Assembly (NCBI GenBank): GCA_032209605.1
Contig: JASFXZ010000013.1
Location: 6,409,401 to 6,473,400, forward strand
DNA: 64,000 bases
Source: Mactromeris polynyma
Lineage: Eukaryota; Mollusca; Bivalvia; Venerida; Mactridae
Direction of reading: 5' to 3'
Below are positions 54,601 through 63,600 of this stretch, piece by piece. The translations under genes and the position numbers were made by a program. The notes under the pieces are model-generated. The model saw only the letters and a program-made list of their open reading frames with translations. It made no database searches and was not told where the DNA came from. The first letter of the stretch is position 1, and each line of letters starts with the position of its first letter.

Positions 54601-57600
54601 CCATGGCTAAATGTTCGGCGTCCGGAGGCTTGAAATACCGTGAATGTTGTTCAGCGTGCAATGCCCATTGCCGAGATATGGAAATCACAGATAATACGTG
54701 TAACGAAGAATGTATTCCTGGATGCATGTGTCAACCTGGTGAAATGATGGACGACAATGGAGAATGCGTTAAGATGGACCAATGTACCTGTTATGATAAA
54801 TATGCAAACAAAGGTGACAGAATCAGAGAAGCTGGTGACGTCATTGAGCGCAACTGTAATCATTGGTAGGTATATAGGGTTCCCCACTACAAATTTAAAA
54901 CTAATTAACAAAATACATGACCTGTCTAACTGGCTTCGATATTAATGCTGTATAAAGAGAATGTGACACATATATAAATACCAGAGAGTGATTAGAAAAG
55001 GGAAGGCACAACATTTAGATGCAACGAAGACAGTGATTGGACAGGTGAAGGAACACTGTAAGATGCAACGAAGACAGAGATTGGACAAGTGAAGGAACAC
55101 TGTAAGATGCAACGAAGACAGTGATTGGACAAGTGAAGGAACACTGTAAGATGCAACGAAGACAGTGATTGGACAAGTTAAGGAACACTGTAAGATGCAA
55201 CGAAGACAGTGATTGGACAAGTTAAGGAACACAACTTAGATGCAACAAAGACAGTGATTGGACAAGTTAAGGAACACAGTTAGATGCAACGAAGACAGTG
55301 ATTGGACAAGTTAAGGAACACAGTTAGATGCAACACAGTAAGTGATTGGACAAGTTAAGGAACACAGTTAGATGCAACGAAGACAGTGTTTGGACAAGTT
55401 AAGGAACACAGTTAGATGCAACGAAGACAGTGATTGGACAAGTTAAGGAACACAGTTAGATGCAACGAAGACAGTGATTGGACAAGTTAAGGAACACAGT
55501 TAGATGCAACGAAGACAGTGGTTGGACAAGTGACGGAACACAGTTAGAGGCAACAAAGACAGTGATTGGACAAGTTAATGAACACAGTTAGATGCAACAA
55601 AGACAGTGATTGGACAAGTTAAGGAACACAGTTAGATGCAACAAAGACAGTGTTTGGACAAGTTAAGGAACACAGTTAGATGCAACAAAGACAGTGATTG
55701 GACAAGTTAAGGAACACAGTTAGATGCAACAAAGTAAGTGATTGGACAAGTTAAGGAACACAGTTAGATGCAACGAAAACAGTGATTGGACAAGTTAAGG
55801 AACACAGTTATATGTAACGAAGACAGTGATTGGACAAGTTAAGGAACACAGTTAGATGCAACGAAGACAGTGATTGGGCAAGTGAAGGAACACAGTTAGA
55901 TGCAACAAAGACAGTGATGGGACAAGTGAAGGAACACAGTTAGATGCAACAAAGACAGTGATGGGACAAGTGAAGGAACACAGTTAGATGCAACAAAGAC
56001 AGTGATTGGACAGATCAAGGAAGACAATCCAAATACCACAAAAAAGCGAATGGATTCAGCATTTGTCAGCATGCAATCACCTATAACTAGAACCTATGAT
56101 ATGATCGTCATCGCTCGACAGAGCAAAGTATATATGTATTTTTGCGCTGTCGTCCGGCGAACATTATACCATAGGACTTCCACCACATGTGGAGTTGAAG
56201 AGACAATAGTAACAATGTCGTATGATTTCCTGAATGTAAATTCTGAGGTAAATGTAATATCGTGGCATTATGGCCATTGGAGTCTCTTGAGTTTATTCAT
56301 GACCAGTCGCCGCTGTACGTTGGCGCAAAGTTTGGTTTTCATTTGCGCTGTCGTCCGGCGGTCATTGGTACTGAATTTGTACACTATTCTGGATCAAAGT
56401 TAAACCGACAAATCACTTCTCTTGTTTCTGTCAAGAATGGACCATTGGCAGTTTGTAGGTGATTAGTTTATATGGATTAACAGAGAAATATAGAGATTGA
56501 TAGAGCACTGGAAATATATGAATATTTGCTAGGATGCATAGAGCTTTATTGGAGACCAGAGATATTCGTATATTCAAGGAAGTATTGAGCTTTATCGGAG
56601 ACCAGAGATATTCGTCTATTCAAGGAAGTATAGAGCTTTATTGCAGGCCGAAAAAAAACACGTTAACGCAGGGATCTTAGGGGTTTGATAGGATATTTGG
56701 AGTACATGCATATGATTATACAAGGAAGTAAAGAGTTTGATAGCAGATCGTTTGGAGAATTTGGTGCTTAATGTTTCCTGAATTATTGGGACATTATTTT
56801 CCCTGATAGTTTTGTTTTGTGTGAATGCTTGTTTTATCGGAATATTTGAACACTTAGTGATATCGAATATCACAATTGAAATGAAGATAGTATGTCCAGG
56901 TATGTATGGGAATAGTTAACTAGCTACGGAGATAGGATATAATTTATGAGCGAGCCTACACATGAAGGCGGGCCGTTAATGAATAATGGACGTCAATACA
57001 CCATGCACCATTATGTTCTGCTTTGATTTATATCTTGTGTGCGTATAACGTTTCACCAGCAAAAAAGTTGTGAACATGATGGTATATCCTGTGATAATGT
57101 TTGCAAGTAGGACAATGGCTGCCGGACGTGGTTGCAAAGTGCAGATAACGTTTGCGCTGTCGTACGGTAGGAATTGTCTGCTTGAATTTCACACATCATG
57201 GAGTGGATCAGCGAAACAAGACGACGGAATACCTTTGACACTATCATGAATATGAAATCAACTTCAGCTCACCAGTTATTGTAATTAAATCAGTTGTCGA
57301 GAGTAGAGCGCATGACTCATAGCCCGTAGGTCGTGAGGGCGTGGCATACATACTACCTAAATTGGGTGATAGTACTTGTTAGTAACCCAGGCTGGAGCAC
57401 AGGAGACTGTCGCGAGTTCTCTCTCTTTACTGCGTGTACTAGGTATGCATATACTATAGAAGGGATAAAGGGAGAGAACTCGTGACCATCTAATGTGGGC
57501 CGAAGTCAAGAAGAGTGATAAACATGAGTTGTAAACTTGTAAAAAATAAACAAAAATAAACTATTACGAAACTAACGACAGTTAAAATGATATTTTTCTT

Positions 57601-60600
57601 GTGTGCACTATTTCATAATATTGAATATTGCTACACATTTAGGATACTGTCCACATCGTGTTTACTAATATTTTTCTAAAACTCATTTGAATGCTGACTC
57701 CTACGTTGTCGTATAAAGCCATGTAACGCGTCTCTCTGTGAGACACATAAGTAATAGGTGTATAAGATAATTAACATTCGTTTTATACATTTTTACCAAT
57801 CAGTACATGCGTAGATGGTGCGTGGGAGTGCGCTGTAATACCGGACTGCTTCACAGACATATCCTGTCCACGTAATCAAGTGTACCTAGAAGATAGCACT
57901 GTATGCCAGACGACTTGTGAAAGTTACGGTATGGATTGTGGTAAAGGTTATATATTCAGCGGATGCGGCTGTCCTAGAAATCAAACAATGTCACCAGATG
58001 TAAGTTACATTATATATAAATGCCACCAAACACTTAAAAATGAGTCGCTGTAAATAGTACTCAATGCACTTAAGCACGTGACTCCCTTGACCAGTTAATA
58101 TGGTGAAAACATAAAGATTGTAAAGCGATATATATCGACACTGCACTTTGCCTAATGAAAAGAAAATCTAAATTAATATTGAATGTGTATGGATAAAAAA
58201 ATATTTTAAGGAAGATACGAACATCCTACGTTTTGAATTGACTCGTCCATATAAATATAACACATTACCCTTGCAGGCGCGTATCGTGCCATACTCGAAT
58301 ACTCGTTCGAGTACACTTTGAAAATGAAATCCAGACTTTTGAAAATCAATACACGTAATAATATGCAAGAAAAACGTATGAAAGGGGGTTAACACGTGAT
58401 GTTCTTTCAAAATAAAGTAAACAAATACACACCAGATCGCACCATCTTCTTGTTTTTCATATTTTCCCTTCGAGTAAACTCAGCACTAGTCACGCTACGC
58501 CCCTGGCATGGGGGTCGCTATAGTCATTCAATATTCTTAAAGAGTGTGTAAAGTTTGTGTATTTCATGCGTAAATCATGTTTATTTCCAATGTAATTCGT
58601 GTCTATTTCATATTTGATACGTAAATCGTGTTTATTTCCAATGTAATTCGTGTCTATTTCATATTTGATACGTAAATCGTGTTTATTTCCAATGTAATTC
58701 GTGTCTATTTCATATTTGATACGTAAATCGTGTTTATTTCCAATGTAATTCGTGTCTATTTCATATTTGATACGTAAATCGTGTTTATTTCCAATGTAAT
58801 TCGTGTCTATTTCATATTTGATACGTAAATCGTGTTTATTTCCAATGTAAGTCGTGTCTATTTCATATTTGATACGTAAATCATGTTTATTTCCAATGTA
58901 ATTCGTGTCTATTTCATATTTGATACGTAAATCGTGATTTTGTTTCGTGCGTAAATTGTGCTTCAAAAATACATTTTCGTGCAAATTCTATATTTAGTTT
59001 GTAAATAATAATTTTATTTCGAGTGTAAATCGCGTTTATTTCAAATGCGCATAGTGAGTATTTCTTATTTCCTGTACGTTGTTTGGTGTATTTGTTTCAT
59101 ATGCCAATCGTATTCTCGTACATGTTGTTATTATTTTATCAACGTTTGTGAAATAAACTATTTGGAATTTAGAATGAATATTGAAATAGTCATTTATTTG
59201 AAGATTTAAATAAATTTAATTCAATTGTTTTCTTGTTTTCTAGGGAACTTGTGTGTCTCTGAATAAGTGCCCCTGTCAGTACGGTGCTGAATGGTATCAA
59301 GTAGGAAAGGCTGTTAAATCTGGATGTAAAGAACTGTAAGTGTTTATGTGTTTACTTCGGCAGATAATTAATTTTCATACTACTTGATAAACGACAAACA
59401 GAATTGTTTAACATAATCAAACACCATTGTTTATACTCTGTGTCATTTGGCACTAGCACATGTATACGTTATTTGACACAAGCACATATATCATTTATTT
59501 GACACAAGCACATATATCAGTTATTTGGCACTAGCACATGTATACGTTATTTGACACAAGCACATATATCATTTATTTGACACAAGCACATATATCATTT
59601 ATTTGGCACTAGCACATGTATACGTTATTTGACACTAGCACATGCATAAGTTATTTGACACAAGCACATATATCAGTTATTTGACACTAGCACACATATC
59701 AGTTATTTGACACTAGCACCTATTAGTTATTTGTAACTAGTCCATATATCAGTTATTTGACACTAGCACATATATCAGCTATTTGACACAAGCACATATA
59801 TCAGTTATTTGACACTAGCACACATATCAGTTATTTGACACAAGCACATATATCAGTTATTTGACACTAGCACACATATCAGTTATTTGACACAAGCACA
59901 TATATCAGTTATTTGACACTAGAACACATATCAGTTATTTGACACAAGCACATATATCAGTTATTTGACACTAGCACCTATTAGTTATTTGTAACTAGCC
60001 CATATATCAATTATTTGACACTAGCACATATATAAGTTATTTGACACTAGTCCATATATCAGTCATTTGACACTAGCACATATATACGTTATTTGACACA
60101 ATCGCATATATGAGTTATTTGACACTAGCACATATATCAGTTATTTGACACAAGCACATATATACGTTATTTGACACTAGCACATATATCAGTTATTTGA
60201 CACTATCACATACTTCATTTATTTGACACTAGCACATATATCAGTTATTTGACATTAGCACATCTATCAGTTATTTGACATTAGCACATTTATCAGTTAA
60301 TTGATATAAACACATATATCAGCTATTTGACATTTGCACATATATACGTTATTTGACAATAGCACATATATCAGTTATTTGACATTAGCACATATATACG
60401 TTATTTGACCATATTACATATTATCAGTTATTTGACATTAGCACATATATCAGTTATTTGACATTAGCACATATATACGTTATTTGACACTAGTACATAT
60501 ATACGTTATTTGACTTTAGCACATACAGCAGGTAGTCTGTAATTTGACATAAGCGTACATCAGTTATTTGACACTTAGTCTAGCACATATATCAATTAGT

Positions 60601-63600
60601 ATGTTTTTTGACATTAGCATACATCAGATATTTGACACTAGCACATACATCACTTATTTTACACTAACATACGTATCAATTATTTGACACATACCTATAT
60701 TTAGAAAATAAAGTGACATTATGTTGGAAGAATTAGCATGATTGAAGTTTGATATTACTTTCAGACGATGTGAAGGACGAGACTGGGTCGTGGTTAAAGA
60801 TGAGGATTGTCCAGGTGGGTAAACAAAGACCGGTTGGTGTATGCATAAAATGTCATTAGCGACGCATAGCGCCGGACCGCCTATCCAACCTGCAGTGGTC
60901 GAACCGCGAATTTTAAACACAATGTCTTAATTAATTATGAGTGCTAGTTAGTAACTCAAGAAGCGGTCATCGAGAGTGATTAATAAAATTATATTGTAAA
61001 CCTTAAATGTTAATAAATCTCAAATAAAGTTATGCCTCTTGTGAATTTTCTATGCATGCTTTTTAGTATGAAGGGACATAAATGGTAGCCATTCAATTTG
61101 ATTTCAGATAGAAAAATGTGTCTATGTATCTATATCATTGTCGACATAACATGTTGTATGTTATTGCTGTAGGTACTTGCTGGGCGGCTGGAGATCCACA
61201 TTTCAGCACATTTGATGGACGTCATTACTCCTTCCAGGGTGCATGCTCGTACACGCTTGCACGCGACTCCACGTCAGCTGGACAGTTTGATGTGACCGTA
61301 GAAAACATGCCATGTGGCACATCAGGTACAATGTTTTGTCATCTGTAGCGTATGCATAAAAAGTCTGTACAAGCTCTCCAGAACATGCTGTCAAGTGGGC
61401 CTTACTTTTCCCTACTTTTTGACCTGCTCCATAATTTTCTTGAAAGAGCCCAACTAACGCTACTTTTTTTCAAATATGAGGTGTTAACTCATGATATTTA
61501 TTTCACTTGCATGAAGAACAGAAGTACAGTACGGTGAAATTTTACCATTTTTGAATCATCCCTACTATCCCTAGGCAATAAAACGTTTGCCCTACTTTTT
61601 AAAAATATAGCCCTACTTTATCCCCACTTTTTGAACAAAAATATTTTACTGTCAGAACAAGCACTTCTGTTCACCAATCAGTGTTCCCGTATGGACATTT
61701 CTATTACAAATGTAACCTCTCTACAACAACATTATCTAACAACAGTCACAATTTGCATCTCCTAAAGTGTGTTCTTCAAGAGAGATTGCACCGTATTTTC
61801 TAACAAATAAATCAGATTTTTAAAGAAGAAAGTTACATTTAAATTAATGGTTACTTTGACATCAAATGTTGAGTCTTGTAATTATTTAGCCGAGATTTCA
61901 GTTTGTCGTTTCGCTTTACCTTAATTTTCATGCGGCATCACCTTACGTCAAAACGACACCTTAGGGAATATATGAAATCGACTGCAGCGCCCTCTGTATT
62001 GCCCTGCGATATTGCGGGGGTAAAATCAATAACTCAACCGTAGAGCAATCAATTTTGCCTGAATTAAGATGCGTTATAAATGAGGAAATTATCGGTCCAG
62101 AAAATAAAAAATACTTGAGCCGTCACTCAGCTGTTGTTAATCTTGTAACATTTCCAATACATTTAATAGCAACAGGGTTTACGCATTGTTCAACCGTGAC
62201 ATATTTGGCAGATGGCGTTAAATCATTGAATTATTGATCATACGTTCACATACCACTCGGTAACGTGACGTTGGTCTCTTACAAGATTTTTTTTAAACCG
62301 AGAACCCCGCATGTTACACACGTGTTGGTGGCATGCCATATGAGGCATACTGATTTATTCAACTAATATCACAGAAATTTAAAAGTATCACAAGAAAATA
62401 AATATATCACAAACTGTCATACCATGAAAGATATTTCATTATCATTTAAATATCAAAGATTATTGCAGTTCATAACAAACGACCGTATTCAACGATTATA
62501 TGAGTGCTGCTCTGGGGTTTCCAACCTCTTCTATAAGTGACGTCATTTCAAGAAAACGTCACATGTGATGTCACTATATGCAAGCAGGAAACAATATTTA
62601 CTCCATATGGTCACATTGTTTTCACATTGCCATATGCGGCATATATTGCTTACTGTCAGTACATGATGACGTCACATAGGTTGGAAATCGTACAGCGACG
62701 CTTATATCATGTTATACAGATACTCGTTGGTAGTCTAAAGATTATGATATTGGGCCGTGCCCAACACGGTTCTTTGAGTATATTATTCATTTTATAGCCC
62801 GCCCGGTTAGGTCGGGCTGTAGAGTGCTCGACATTTACCCGGGAGGTCCGGTATCGATACCCGGACAGATCATTCCCTGACATTTAGTAAAGGTCATTTG
62901 TTCCCCACCTCTGATTCATGATGGAGGTTGTCAGCTGCTTGTGGGAGGGCAAGTTAGAACTGGTTGCTAATTAATTCCAGGAAAACTGACTATGTCAACT
63001 GACCACAACGTATAACTGCAAATAAATGGCGTTTACACACAATAAAACAAATACAATATATAGAGTATGACGATATAACAGTTACCAGGTTAAAAAACAA
63101 CATTTTAGTGCAGTTGTTATACATTAGATAAAGTTGATTTTATATCACTTTTGTACAAGATTGTTACACATATATAAAAATGTAATCTATGTACAAAACC
63201 ACTTATTCTGAGTAATAAGAGAAAGGAGAAAAGAAATAAAAAAATAAAAAAAACACAAAAACACATACATAGAGTTAGTATCAATATTGACCTAAGTTGT
63301 TCCTTATGGTCGGCCAAGACCCTTCTCTGAACCCTGTTCCTATACATGTTTGCCCTTGCACCTCCTCAGTACCTAATGTTGTGTAGACTGTTGTTTTCCC
63401 GGGGGTCAGTGTGTGAAGGTGACGTTCCCTAGAACAACTTATTCTCCCTTTTATATAAAACCCCTCGCTTATATAATAATAAACTTTCATTTATACATGT
63501 GTACAACAAATCTTAAAGAGTACACTTATATATTTCAGGTGTCACGTGTACTAAGAGTGTCAATATTCGTCTTTTTGGAGTCAATGTGAAACTTCTTAGA

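Noticed and set aside
56002..56403. 133-codon frame after the 44-bp array
   Set aside because: Starts within the minisatellite and runs into repeated TGCGCTGTCGTCCGGCG words; no homology and no splice fit with the VWD gene.
58490..58984. 164-codon antisense open frame with a 17-residue repeat
   Set aside because: Product of the 51-bp minisatellite in intron 18; units are nearly identical at the DNA level with no sign of codon selection.
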